Shown piece after piece: positions 23,524 through 36,700 of a stretch of DNA of 64,000 bases. Position numbers and translations under genes: made by a program. The notes below the pieces were generated by a model that searched no databases, was not told the origin of the DNA, and saw only the letters and a program-made list of their open reading frames with translations. The stretch is taken from the NCBI GenBank assembly GCA_027943335.1, contig BSBK01001114.1, positions 526,001 to 590,000 of the forward strand. Direction: 5' to 3'. Source of the stretch: Chamaecyparis obtusa. Lineage: Eukaryota; Streptophyta; Pinopsida; Cupressales; Cupressaceae. How positions within the stretch are numbered: the first letter of the stretch is position 1; the number at the start of each line of letters is the position of its first letter.

Positions 23524-25199
23524 CAGAAGTGAAATAGGTCATTGAATTCCCAAATTGTGTTGGGCTTATCTAAATCATCCAAGCAATGAATGATCTTTTT
23601 TCTGCAATCTATTTGAGCTTCATGTGCTGTCAACCAATCCATTCCTAGGACAACTCCATACGATCCAAGAGGAATAACTTGATGATCAACATTGGTAGAA
23701 AAAGGTCCTAATCCCAAGTTGCAACCTTGAACACACAAATTTGTGGTCATTTTAGCCCTTGAGGCTAGCTCTACCTGCCACTTAACTCCTTGCCCTACTA
23801 CCACTAGTCCGCACTTTTCTATCAAAGAAGAAGATATGAAGGAGTCGGTTGCTCCCAAGTCAAAGAGAATAGAAATAGTTTTACCCTTTAACAAACCTAA
23901 AGTTTCTATGATAGTTTTTTGGTGATCTGCTTGTCTATATTCCACTATGATGAACACCCTATGAGACCGACCAACATCTCCTATTGTTGGTTCTGAAACT
24001 GCTAGATTTTGATTAGTGAGATTCATGCATTGAGGGCAATGAACTGCAATATGTCCTTGCTGTCCACAAGAATAACACCCAATATTTCTTCCCAAGTTCT
24101 TTACATGAGGTGCGTTGGATTGTTGATAACCTCCTCTGTTGAAATTTTGAGAATTCTGGGATTGTGGAGGAGGAAACCTTTGTTGAGTCTGATAATTCCC
24201 TCAGTTCTGGGGTTGTTGAAACTTACCATTATTTTTGTTATTATTCTAAAACTTTTTCTTAGGGAAGTTTTGTCCACCTTTGAAAGATGATTGTTGGTTC
24301 TTAGAGTTGGAATTTCCTTGATCAAAGTTCCCCTTAGGACCTGATCCAGCATTGAATGTTTGGCCACTAGCATATCCACCTCTTCCTTTGACCTTTCTTT
24401 TGACAAGGCATGCCTTAGTGATGGCATCCCAGAGATTTTGGGGTTCTAAGACTGCTACCTCTCCTAATAATCGGTCATTCAGACCTCTGATGGAATTTTG
24501 GACAAGTATGGGTCCATCATCTCTAAAGCCTGAGAAAGGATTAAGTTCATAGAACTTTCTTTCGTACTCTTCTACCATCATGTTGGCTTGCTTGAGGTGG
24601 TGGAATTCTTCTACCCTTCCCTGCCTCCACTGATCAGACATGAACCGATCCTTAAAGATTTCTAGGAATAATTCCCATGAAATAGTGTTGATGGTGACTT
24701 GAAGCTTGTCTTCTTCCATATGCCACCATGTAGATGAAAACTTCCTCAGATTCATAATAGCGCATCTAGCCTTGACGTTGCTACTAAAAGGATGCATAGA
24801 AAAACACCTCTCAAGGTCAAACAACTAGGTTTCTGTTGTAGATCCACCTTCATTTCCATAGAAGAGGGGTACCTTGACTTTGAGAAAGTCCCTCATGTGA
24901 GCAGTATCCCTATCTTTAGATTCTTGCCTAACTTGCCTTCTCCTAGGGCTTCTCTCTCTTTCCCTATCTTGATGTTGATTTTGGTTTCCTTCTTCGACAT
25001 TGACGCTATTTTCAAGGTTGTCAAGTCTATGCAGAAGTTGTTGCATAAGTTGTCTAAGTTGGGATCCTTCTAAGTCATTACTTTGACTCTCATCTTTATT
25101 TTGTTCTCCCTCATGTTCCCCATGGGAACTCTCTAGGCGAGATCTAGAGGAAGAATGTTGAGTTCTGTCCCTAGCTCTTCCACGGGTAATGAGAGGCAT
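23523..25199 (-). pseudogene. gag: Gag and protease of element C
   Basis: ATG 25,199 (MPLITRGRARD) is the likely start, since the open frame upstream is leader. An Arg/Glu-rich N-terminus is followed by the retrotransposon gag domain (24,246-24,824, with WW-x-M and EEYERKFYEL), a Gly/Asn/Gln-rich linker, a CCHC knuckle CYSCGQQGHIAVHC near 24,050 and the protease, where the active site reads FDLGATDSFIS (Leu in place of Ser). The frame ends in TGA at 23,523 and the RT frame opens with an ATG overlapping it by one base. A stop near 24,825 and another near 24,240 split it. Gag forms the particle and protease matures it. Confidence 0.85.
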
Positions 25200-25317
25200 C
25201 TTGGGAGAGTGGTGCAATATTATTTTTAAGTGCATGTTTAAAAGTAGCATTCAATGTGTTGAAAAGTTTTAAGTTTCAAACATAACTAGACCCTGAGCTC
25301 CCAGTGTAGAAAATAGT

Positions 25318-25330
25318 GCTCTGATACCAA
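25318..25330 (-). other. Primer binding site of element C
   Basis: Minus strand TTGGTATCAGAGC, the complement of initiator tRNA-Met, one base from the 5' LTR. Confidence 0.85.
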
Positions 25331-26823
25331 ATGTAATGTCCCCACCAGGGAACCCATAAGGAATCAGGTCTTATGACCAAAAATATCAACTAACAAATTT
25401 TTTTCCTAACATTACATGACTACTACTTTACATTTACATTCCTTAATGTTCCCTTAATGAATTCATTTACATTACTTATCCAAATTGAATTTCATTTCCT
25501 TTCTTTACTTTCACATTTTAGAACTTTAAGAGATAGGGTAAGAATATAACATTTCATTTACAATTATATTTCTTACTTTATATACTAATTTCATTTCTCC
25601 TTCCTGCACATTGAATAAATATTCATTACAAAATACATTTTAACCTTAACATAATAAACATTTTCTTTCATTGAAACAAAGGAGAGATAGAAAAGATCAT
25701 TCAACATTACATTATATATTTCCAACTTTGATCTTTCAAATAATAACCCTTGAAACCCAACCTATAACTATCCCTCCCAATTACATTGCTTTTCTTTTCA
25801 ATTACATCTTTCTGATAATAGATCTCATAATAATAGGTACATGAATGGCCCAATGACATTACAACACATCTTTACATCTTTATTTTTAGTAACAATGATA
25901 CAATATAAAGGTCTTTATAGAATTGAACATATCCAAGTCACAAACCATGAATAAGACCTCGAAAGATTTTTGCCACCCAACCATGTGAAATTGGTGAAGT
26001 TCCAACCCCCATGCTAGGAGATAGAACCAAGATACTCACAAGGCCCTAAGCAATCTAAGGCTCAAAAGATAAACAAACCCAAGATTCAAAAAGAACATAA
26101 AATATCATCACACTATAACATAGAGGTCAGGGTTCTAGGATACCACCTAAGTGAGTGTCATCACACAACGTGTGTATTGGGATCCACCCTGGAAACCATG
26201 TAACTCTGGTGCCCCTTTATGAATAGGGATCCACCCTGGCAATTACCCATGGTCTCGGTACTCCAACAAGACTATGTGGCCATTAACATGTTTTCTTTCA
26301 TTATCTTTTATTTCCCCCCTTTCCCAGATTCATTAATAGGTTATCACTTTTTAATTACCCACCCATAGGATCGTCTGGTAACCACTTTAGGGTTCCAACA
26401 CCTATGATGAGACACTCACCTAGGGTACCTAGTCCCCTACCCCCACACACACAAGCCATGAAAATATCAAGTACTTTCAAAAGACCCATCTCATAGGTCT
26501 AAGGAGCCCTTTGGTGCACTTAGGCCACCCAAACAAGTCCTGACCCTATATTATGGACTATACCAAAAGCCAAGTATGAACAAAAGCTTAAAATCAAAAC
26601 CATGTATAGAAATTCATTAAACACAACTTAAAACTTCCCACATGCACTTAGACAACATTCCATAGCTTTTTTCAAAAGTCTAGGGAAATCTCATGTGCCT
26701 GAAATTTGGCTAAGTCTGAAATTTTCAAAAAACCAAAATCTAGAATTTGCATCTTAATTCCTATGAAGCTAAAACCTATCTCAATCATCCCGAAAGGTAC
26801 CTAATTCCTTTATACAAATATAA

Positions 26824-26914
26824 ATTAAAGTATAAGTCATGGTACTTTAATTTCTTATAAAGAAAGTATAACTTAAAGTATAAGAAATTAAAGTACTGTG
26901 ACTTATACTTTAAT
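26824..26914. repeat. Foldback (MITE-like) insertion present in one LTR of C only
   Basis: Arms 26,824-26,859 and 26,879-26,914 are reverse complements over 36 bases with two mismatches, loop 19 bases. The other LTR has the uninterrupted site near 18,385-18,400, so this is an insertion after the LTRs separated (or a loss from the other copy). Flanking TATA-type bases could be a duplication. Confidence 0.8.
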
Positions 26915-26937
26915 GTTATACTTGTATAAATCCTATT

Positions 26938-27160
26938 CTCCTCGGTTAACACTAATCTACTTGATTGATATAGTCTGGTCAGTTCATACAGTTTGGTCAG
27001 TTGATATAGTCTGGTCGATTGACATGAGTTTGCTCGGTTCAAACAGTTTGGTCGGTTAACACTAGCTGCTCGGTTAACACTGCTTGCTCGGTTTATACTA
27101 GTTGCTCAGTTAACAGTACTACTCGGTTAACATTGACAACTTGGTTAACACTAACAGCAT
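26938..27160. repeat. Degenerate minisatellite (CTCGGTTAACACT type), right LTR of C
   Basis: Same cluster as 18,414-18,650, slightly shorter, with the clearest units CTCGGTTAACACT near 27,052 and 27,071. Confidence 0.75.
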
Positions 27161-29086
27161 GTTTTTGTCGATTGCGGGAAATGACTGTCAACTCCAACTT
27201 GCGGGTAAAATTGCACATTATGGGGACTATGGTTGCCTAATCTGGGTACGACCCATTTGAGATCTCCTAGTTTCTCTTTAGAAACGGCCCATCAATCCAT
27301 CCTATCTATCTAACAAATCTATTCTAGATCTGGACAAAGAAAGGTGGTGCAAAAATAGATATGAAACTATAGGGTTGAATCAAAAGTTCTAAAGCCTCGA
27401 AGAACTCATGGATATTTTGGATAAGAAAGGAGATACAAGGAGAATGCTAAGGACCCTACAACCTCTTACAAATGCAGAAATATTTATATACATACTTCAT
27501 GGAAAAATATTTAAACATAATCCTAAACTCCAAATCACTAATACAGGCACAACATATATATGTATAACATAATCATTCTAAAATTTACATAGACAATACA
27601 ACACACAGAGAACACATTCATAGACAAAGAGGAAGAATGGAGATTCTTCCCAGTTTAGACCCTACCTTGGGTCCTGCGGAGAATCCTCTTCCCTTGACTG
27701 TAGAATCTTTGCGAAACTTCAATCCTTGAGTAGATATCCTTCTAGAAATCTTTCTCTAGCAATCAATTCCAAGCAATCCTCACACATATGACTTCACTAA
27801 CCAGAGACTCTCAAATTCACATAAACTTTCACCAAAAATTTCTGGAGAAATCAATTATAGACAACTCAAAAGAAAACAAATCTTCCAAAAATTAACATCC
27901 TCCCACACACAAAAATCTTCAATTATTTATCATCCAACTATGTGGTTGGAGGAGTTTCTTTATGGGAAGCAACTTTCGCAACTTCCATAGTTGGTTGGAG
28001 GAACAACCAAATAATTTCCCATAAAGTCTTAATCACGGTTTTAATAAAATTAATTAAAATATCTTTTAAATGAAAGCATAACAAGAATAATAGACAAATA
28101 CCTTTAAAAAAAAACATAGCATAATAGGAAAACAAGTAGCCTAACTTCTAGGAGGTCTTGAGTTCAACTCCCTCCTAGATAGCTAATTTTACTACAAAGG
28201 GCATTTTCCTTTTATTAATATTATGTTTACTTTTTTTATTTTTATTTAATAGATTCATTAAATATACTTTATTCAACTCACTTTATTTACTTATTATAAA
28301 CAACATACCATTAACACAATTAATGAAAACATACAATTATTATTATTTATATAAGCATGGATATATGCATGTGCACCCACATATACACATACTTATATAA
28401 AATACAAACAATTATAACATAATTATTTATTATACATATAAAAAAGATTAATTCTAACTCATAACATAAACTCAAACCAACATCAAATCAAGTCCATAAC
28501 ATAAGCTGCATTCTACTTTCCCAACTAGGATAACTTCCTAAACATAATTCTAAGTCCATGGGTAACCTCGAGAGTAACTTGGTTAAATCTCCACACATCA
28601 ACAGTTTGAGGATTTCGAAGGCATGCTCAGACCTATGTAGCCAGGTGGAGACAATACCTGGTACCTGCATCCTACATCACCAACTGATATGCATATACAA
28701 ATATATAAATATAAATAGACAGTGGCAAACAAGGAGGGAGAGTGCGACATCATGTGGATCTCCCGTAGGAGTAACTACGACTGCCCCTCCTCATCCTACA
28801 CTCATATCAACCAGTGAACATCAAACCATAATAGGGTCATTAGGGTTAGATCATAACACAAATCAATGTAAAACATTTTACCTATAGTTCATTTCTAGCC
28901 ATTCATCATTAAATTATAACTCATTTAATATTTCCAAATAAACTGTAGTAACCAAATGTATATGCTCAAATGTCTCATAAAATGCTAACTAAATAATAAT
29001 CATAGTCCATCATAAAATCCAAAGTGTCAAGCAATAAAACCTATTAGTCTAACATAGGAAGATGCTAGGGTGGGCATTATAGGTCT

Positions 29087-30010
29087 ACCAAGTTTGATCA
29101 CTTGTGATGATCTACCCTGTGAGGTGTTTTCCCTGTTAAGAGCTTACAAATCTATACAATCTAGCTTGATTAAAGGTTTTAAAACTTACAACTAAGTAAG
29201 AACTCGGTTAAGAGATTTAAGTAAGCCTATTAGAATTACTCTATTAAGAGATTTACCTTGATTCACCTGCTAAAATGTATCAATACTCGATCCTTCAATT
29301 TGCACTAAAATGCTGAGAACATATCTCCTCTTTCCAATACTTATCTAATCTCGTCAATCAAATATATCTCTATTATGTCCTTCACTACATTGCTCGGTCA
29401 CTCTGACTGATCTCTGCCTATATCAAAATACTTCTCTGATATGTGTACATGAGATCTCCTTCATTACATCCATCCATCCATACATCATTTTAGGATTAAG
29501 ATCTCATCTTATAAAAACATCTAATCAACCTCCTAGACCAAGATCAACGATCTAGATTCTCTACTTATGCCGCTTAAGAATTCCCTTTTTCTGATAGGTT
29601 ACATGGATTACATATGGATTAATGATTAGAAGTACAAGGTGTAATCAACTCCTTGATTCCCTCAACAAACACTAAATCTTGCATAGAAGTCAGCTAAAAT
29701 GGTTTACCTTGGTGTTTGTGCCATTACAAACACATATGTCAAAACTGGCTTGCTCGGCATATGAAGTCTCTAATGCTCAACATTTATTGTTCTTCATATA
29801 TTGGTGCTAGGCACTGACTCTTCTATACAACTCGACATAAACTGCTCGATGGCTATTGAAGTACTTAGTGACCTCTGACTTGCTTGATAGTAACTATTTC
29901 TCGGTAACTATACAAGTTTATTGATGACTCGACCTTTACAAGATGGCTCGGTCGCAGTGATGACCGATCAACATTGCCTAGAAAATGACTAAGTGATAGA
30001 CACTAATGGA
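29087..30010 (-). repeat. 5' LTR of element E, part 2
   Basis: Continues the E LTR after element C and aligns with about 9,785-10,700, ending at CACTAATGGA. The last roughly 22 bp expected from the 3' LTR (through ATCAACA) are missing or unrecognisable, so the outer end of E was lost. Short frames here have no coding character. Confidence 0.8.
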
Positions 30011-32108
30011 TAAACTTTTTTTGGGTTTTTGGTGTATTTTATGGTTTGTGAGCTTCCCTTGCATTTTTGTGAGATGTATGTTAGATTTGATTGAGTTTTG
30101 AGCTCTTGGAAAAGTGGCCAATTGAGTGGTTTGGTATTTGTGCCATTTTTGCTTTTTTATCAATTTTCATAACTTGAGTTTGGGAGTAATTTTCCTCTAG
30201 TGATTTACTTTGGGTGTGAAACCATTGTTGTGTGGTTGTATGGTAGAGATCACATCCATACATATAGTAGAGGTACACTCCTATGCCAAGGTCTGAGTGA
30301 CCCAATCTCTTGGTGAATCTAATTGAGCATATTTCATCTCCCTTTTTTGTTGCATGGCATCTCTTTGCTTGTGTTTTGTGAGCATTGCATTTTGACTGGT
30401 AAGTGTGGAGTAGTGGGATGTAGTGGCTTCCCAGGGTGGATTGGGATATAAAGGGATCCTAAGGTAAACCTTGGTGTCCAGTTAATTATTATAACTAATA
30501 TGTGAGGCCTCACCCCAACCCATCATAGAATCCTTTCTTATTTGCATTTTGATACATTGATACACTTGTGGATTATTCTGACAGAGACTCGAGACATTAT
30601 GTTTGATGATGCTTATTATATTATGTGGATTAGAATCCAGAGTATGTCGTGATTTTGACTATGCATGTTCAGTAATGTGAATTAATGAGAATATTGGATC
30701 ATGTTTAGATTTGATCACTTCACAGATGATATGTCATGATGATTATGTAATTATGATGTTTAAACATTATTGAATGAAAAATTTGCAATTAGGACTAAAT
30801 TATGCATATAGATTTCGTTGTTAAATCATGAATTAAATATGTATATTTTATGTGATTTTTCTACCTTGAACTACTGATGCTCGATGTTTAGTGTGTAGGT
30901 ATGAGAACCATGGAATTAGTCGGAGAACCAAGGTTAAACATATGTGAACTGAGTAAGCCAAGGTTTAATCTGATATGGGATTAAAAGCCTAGTTGTAATG
31001 TGAACTTGTTTTAAATGTGAATTTGCATGTGTGTTATTAGTTAACTTCACGTTGTCATTCAGGACATGGCATTTTGTATGTAATGTGCAATCGTTAGTGT
31101 CACTTGACACTTGTTATGTGCTTATTTAAATTCATTTTGTTTCTAGTCACTTCTAGAGGCCAATAAGAGGTTCTAAGGGTCATTTTTAGCATTATTAAAG
31201 TACCTAAGTGATAGGGGTATGGGTTAGGAAGGTTTTGAGCATATCCATAATTCCCTAGTGACCTTGGTAACCCATTTTATGACCCAATTACCCTTAGCTA
31301 CGAAAATTGGATAAGTCTTGATCTTTACCCAACTCCACTCTTTCCTTCCAATCATGCATTTATCATGGGGGACAAGGAAAAAACAATAGAACCATAGGGT
31401 CAAGTCTGCATTAATTGATGGTGGGTGGGTAGAAATTGGAAGCCTTTTTAGAGGCCCTTGGTAGAGTTAGTGGGTGTTCACCCACTCTCTACTTTTAGAG
31501 ACATTAGGGTTTGGATTGAGCAAGGATAAGTGGATTAGCTCTTCTCAAGCTTCTTTTGCCATAACACTTGTGAAGGTTGGTTACTCACTTCCATGGAAGC
31601 TTTCTTACTTGTTTAATAGATTAGCATGGATTCTTGCTCTCTCATGCATATGAATTGTATTCTTGTTGTGATATTGTGTTGTAAGGGATGGGATTTGGGT
31701 TTGGATTCATGTAACCTTCTTGTTTTATTTTTCTTGAATGAGGGAGTTCTTGTTCATGGGAGTGAGGCATTACTCACCCTTTGGGAAGGGAAGAAGTGGC
31801 CTTTGGGTGAAGGGGTTAGTTGGGCTCTCCATGTGGTGAGAGTCTCTTCTCTTGGAGAAGAGGGACAAATTCATGGTGTATGGGCACCTTGAAGCCATTG
31901 GTATCCTTGCATCTTGAGGATGTAGATGAGAAAAGTATGTGTATGGAGGTTTTGTTTATGTAGCCTTGAAGAGGCAATGAAATACTAATGTTGAGAAATG
32001 TTGAATACCATGGCATTCTCCCCTTGGAAAATCCCACCTTCACCCTCTTTCAATGAGCTTGTAAGACTCATTTGTGTAGCCTTGGGAGGGAGTAAATTGT
32101 TGTATATG
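30011..32108 (-). mobile_element. Element D-outer, left part: giant LTR remnant, inverted
   Basis: From about 30,550 to 32,108 the reverse complement matches, with substantial divergence, the inner unit at about 34,640-36,250 (for example the GGTGAAGGGG block near 31,816 against 34,995, and CCATGG...CATCAGTAGT near 30,880 against 36,125). The first 500 bp (30,011-30,540) align poorly. No gene is seen; the open frame at 31,626-31,892 lies in LTR sequence. Confidence 0.55.
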
Positions 32109-32874
32109 TGTCATGCCCATCGAAAACCAGACTAAATCACACCCATTTTTCTTAAAAATGAATAGTTTGATCTAAAATAATGTTGCAGGTTAACAGGGTG
32201 ATCTTTGGCAAAAGTTCTCAAAGGCTCTGAATAATCAAATTTGTTAACCAAGGATGATCTCCATAAGGACACTAGCAGTTAAAGTTATAATCCAGGGTTT
32301 CAAAAAGATGGTGAAGTTGCAATCAAGTTCAATAGGGATAGAACGAACACTTCTCGATTGCATAAGGTGATACCAACAAGGTCTATCCAAGGACACCTAA
32401 TTAGGTTAATCCAATCATTATTTGTATTTTAAGAGTGACCCTTTTCAAAGAGATAACTAAAGATTATCTATTCATGATTAGGTCACCCTTCGAGTTATTA
32501 CTAGATTACAACTTAGGAGAGTCTAATGCTCATAATTTATTTTATCAATGTTTCCAAGGGGTTTTCAATGATAGGAGGTCTCGTTAACCGAACAATTCAT
32601 TGTTTTAGTAATCACATAGGTTATTTAGAGTTAAAGGAACATTGCCTAGACTATCCTTTAAGTAATGTTCTTATAATTATTGATTATTGATTTCGATATG
32701 CTAGACTAACATCTACAAGTTTGTTAAAATTTATAAGATATTGTATTCTGATCCAAAATATGTCAAGATATAATAACCATTTAATTGATGGTTATAATTA
32801 TATGAGACAAATTATAAAATATCAAGTACTTGATGTGAGTATTATCCAATTATTAAAATTATAAATATCATTGA

Positions 32875-33008
32875 ATATTATATTTAATAAATAGTAATAA
32901 TTAATTAATATATATTTATATATATATATTAATTAATAAATGATTATAATATAATCGCTAATTAAAATATTAATTAATTATTATATTATAATATATTAAT
33001 TATTTAAT
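32875..33008. repeat. Very AT-rich palindromic stretch in D-inner
   Basis: Nearly pure A/T with repeated TTAATTAAT and TATATATA blocks that can pair with each other. Confidence 0.7.
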
Positions 33009-33700
33009 ACATAAACATTAAAAAGATACTACATAAAATTTTAATTAAACAAACTTATTAAAATAACAACTAAATAAAACAATAAAAATTTACTAAAAAA
33101 TTTCCCTAAGCTAAGCAAATTAACCACAATAAATTCTACCTAAACTGATTACTATCTAAGCTCCCCCTAATCTCTAGCAAACACCTACTAAAACTCCTAA
33201 CCTATTCTCCTAACTTACTTCTCCTTAACCCACGTGCCTAGGGAGGTAAGTCCATCATTAACATGGATGCATTGGGGTGCACATTTAAAGGGAGGAGGAC
33301 TAGTGCTAGAGGGGCCCACGAGAACTCCTAAAGCAGATTTCAAACAAGAAATAAAAAAACAGTCCCAAAACAAAACAAATGTGACCATGCCTAAAAGCCA
33401 GCGCAAGTTGCTTTGGGGAGTGGAGAAAAGGTGTCAGGAAAGTCATTTGCAAGGACATGAAAATGATATAATATAATAAAGAGCATTGTCCAAAGAAAAC
33501 TAGTTTTGTAATAAGCAAGCCTGGCTTCTAAGCACTGTGCCACTTTTTGGGAATGGATTAAAAGTGTAAGGAATTATTATGTTTATTATAATTTTATTGA
33601 ATTTTGTTGACTTGGAAAAGGCATGTATATATTATATTATATATTGCATTTCACTATGTACAAGAAGATAATTTATATACTAAAGTAATGACTGTGGCAA

Positions 33701-33737
33701 TGGAATTTGTATGGGAAGTTTTCCCATACAAATTCCA
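33701..33737. repeat. Perfect 17-bp-stem hairpin in D-inner
   Basis: TGGAATTTGTATGGGAA, loop GTT, then its exact reverse complement. An imperfect relative lies at 38,227-38,272 in the inverted outer copy, at the matching position of the LTR. Confidence 0.85.
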
Positions 33738-36700
33738 GAGACCTGTAGGTCTCAATTGCCAATTTTCTTTGCTTTGTATTTTCTAATAACTTGTTTGTGA
33801 TTTCAACTTATTTTTCAACTCTTCACTTGATTTAAATTTGATAATATGCTTATTTTTAGATGAGGAGATTAGTATTTCTATAGGTTACTCTTTAGTACTA
33901 AATTTTCAATTTATGTTTGCATATTAAACTAGTGATTTTCTCTTCAAAATAACAAGACAAGCTCATAATTTATTTGCATGGATAAAAGGATGTGAAATAG
34001 AGATTGATTTTTTTTTGAAAACAATACATTTACATACAATGATCCTAGATCAAGATTTATAACATAATGAAAGCTCTCTTTTCATCTCAATTTTCATCTC
34101 AATAACCTTCATTGTAATACATCATAAATAACATTTAGCAAGAAGGAAATCTATTTTTTTTTCTTAATAACAACTACATCTTTTCATTACTATCTCAAAG
34201 AGAAACTTCAAGGAAACAACATTTGATATTCCTATTCAATGCTTTGAGAGACTTATTTGAAAACACTTTATTCTACAATCCTTGTTTTCATAAGAACATG
34301 ATTATACCATTTCATAAGTGAAACTATCAACAAGATTTATAAAACATTTCCTCACAATACATTACAACAACACTTGATTCAATACATGACTTGGAGAGTG
34401 AAACTCCATTACAAAACAATTTACAACCTTTACATAATTTCCACAAACACATAGGACCAATAGTGCCATTCCTTCCAATCCTGCAAAAGCAACCTGAAAG
34501 AAACAAGTCAAAAGAAACCATGGTACTCTCCTCCCTACCATAGGTCCAAATAGATGGACCACCCCCGAGCTAGGGGAGTTCAAGCCAACCGGGTGACAAA
34601 ACATACACATTCCTCCTTACATTTACTTCCACATGATCATTTACTCAACAACTTCAATTGAAACCACAAAAAAAGAAACACTACAATACATAATAAGAAA
34701 GCTTCCCAACCCATGGCTTTCACAAGAGGCTTAACCACAAGCCTTCAATGGGTGAAGGTGGACCAAGTACTCCTTTGGGAGAAAAAGGGCCTGCAAATAA
34801 ACATGCCTTCAACAAGGCTCAATATACAAAATACTCTTCATTGACACACATGGCCAAGATCACAAAACAACCACCTTATGCCCCCCAAATTTTAAGCGAG
34901 ACCCATCCATGGAGCCCATACATCCATGGTGCATTACCCTCTTTACACATGAGGGACTCTCCACCATTGGAGCTGTCCATTAAACCCCTTCACCCTCAAG
35001 GATTTCTCTTCCCATCCCATGGGTGAGTGAGTCCTTGCACAACCCCAAAAATCTTGACTCCACACAACACAAAGAGCACAAAAACAAGAAAATCAAACAA
35101 GCTCAAGAGAGCATGAATCACTTAGACTCCAAAACAAACTTCAAAAGAACAACAAGATTCACAAGCATAAACTCTCAAGAATACAACACTGGAACTCATA
35201 CAATACACCAATACATATCTTCTCCAATACTTGCATAAACAAAACATTAAGCAAATGAGTAAGTGAGCCACCAACCTTGGTACAAGCTAATGAGTCAAGT
35301 ATTGGGAGTGTCTCCTATATCCAAGCTCTCTTCTCTATCCTACTCCAAGCTCCTTAGTTGTCTCCAAAATTGGAGAGTGGGTGATTAGGGAGCACCCTCC
35401 AAGTTTTCCACTAAAATAGGCTCTTCACCTTCTCCCATGCCCTTGGGTGTAGTGGGAGTTTCCTATTGGATGATCTAACCAAGGTCTTCCAACTTTCCCT
35501 AAATGGAACTCTAAAAAGTGAATGGGGAAGAGTAATGGAAGCTTTTTGACTCAAGAGTTCCCATGTGACTTTGGGATTTTCGCAACTTTTCAAAAAGTCA
35601 CTTTTGGAGGGCTTCCCAAGGTGCTCCTAGGGTGTCCTATGGTTAAAAGGGTCCCTTACCCATAGGTATAACCCATGGGCCTTCCATTTTATGAAAAGAA
35701 ACCTTCTTGGAGTCAATTTGACCCCTCAAAACCCAACCCCAAGGTGAAATTCGAAATTCAAAGTGATGTGACCAACTATTGGTGTTCTAACCAAGTTGAG
35801 GTATGGGGAAGACCAACTTGTACTAGGTTGGATGGTGACATTCATCCTCTCCATGTGGACTCTTGCCAACTCACATCACAAGAACATGTGTCAATTGACA
35901 CTACAATACCATACACATAATTACTTGGCAAGTCCACTAAACAATGTAACAACATAAAACATTTACTCTTTTAAATACATTCATAATCATTTCACTTCAC
36001 AAAATAAAATACATTACAAAGGCCTTGTATCCCTTTGGGACACAACCTTGGTGTCACAGGAATAGTACAAATATGTTGGCTTGACTCCCCCTAATCCATG
36101 GTTTATACCTGCACACTTGAGACGAACATCAGTAGTCCTGAGAAATAATAATACTAATGAAAAGTGCAAAACTCAATCATAACTCAATTAACTATCAAGG
36201 TATTATATCATCACATTAAATCATTTATCAATTTCATCCATACCTAACATTAGGCACAATTAGGAATTCATCATTTCCTAAGCTACTAATTTCCAACAGA
36301 ATTCACATTTACTTATAATAGAACAATGGCCCTGATTTTCACAGTCTAAGATACTCAACTTTTAAAATATGAATACTAACATCAATAGATCAAGGTTCAT
36401 CTTTACAACACAACATCATAATAATAAAGGCTACACATTCATCTATAACATAACTAGTAATCACCACATAGTTCATTTGTTTTCGTCTATCACTTAATTC
36501 AATAATATCCTGGTACTCAAATAATTGCATTAGTCTTTCACATTATAGCTAAACCAATTTTGCATAATTTGACATCATTATTCAATTGCATAATTCATCA
36601 TCATTATTCAATTGTATCCCTAATCATTGTAATACTCAATTCAAAGGAGTCTAATCTCATTCAAATATTTTTACAACATTCATCTTACTAACTCATCCAA

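Larger units (their letters stand above)
16899..29081 (-). mobile_element. Element C: Ty3/Gypsy chromovirus with 3.7-kb LTRs
   Basis: Complete 12.2-kb minus-strand element: 5' LTR 25,332-29,081, initiator-Met primer site, gag, protease, RT, RNase H, integrase, chromodomain, purine tract, 3' LTR 16,899-20,570. GGTCT flanks it on both sides (16,894-16,898 and 29,082-29,086), so the boundaries are firm. It sits in element E's 5' LTR. The two LTRs differ by about 3-4% where compared by eye, so it is among the youngest insertions here. Stops in pol and a frame change between gag-protease and RT show it is dead. Confidence 0.93.
25332..29081 (-). repeat. 5' LTR of element C
   Basis: 3,750 bp, partner of 16,899-20,570. 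About 80-100 bp longer because of a foldback insertion at 26,824-26,914. The terminal CA has become TA at 29,080-29,081, next to the GGTCT duplication. Confidence 0.92.

Noticed and set aside
31626..31892. 88-codon frame near 31.7 kb
   Set aside because: In LTR-derived sequence shared with 34,800-35,200 reverse strand, not conserved as coding.
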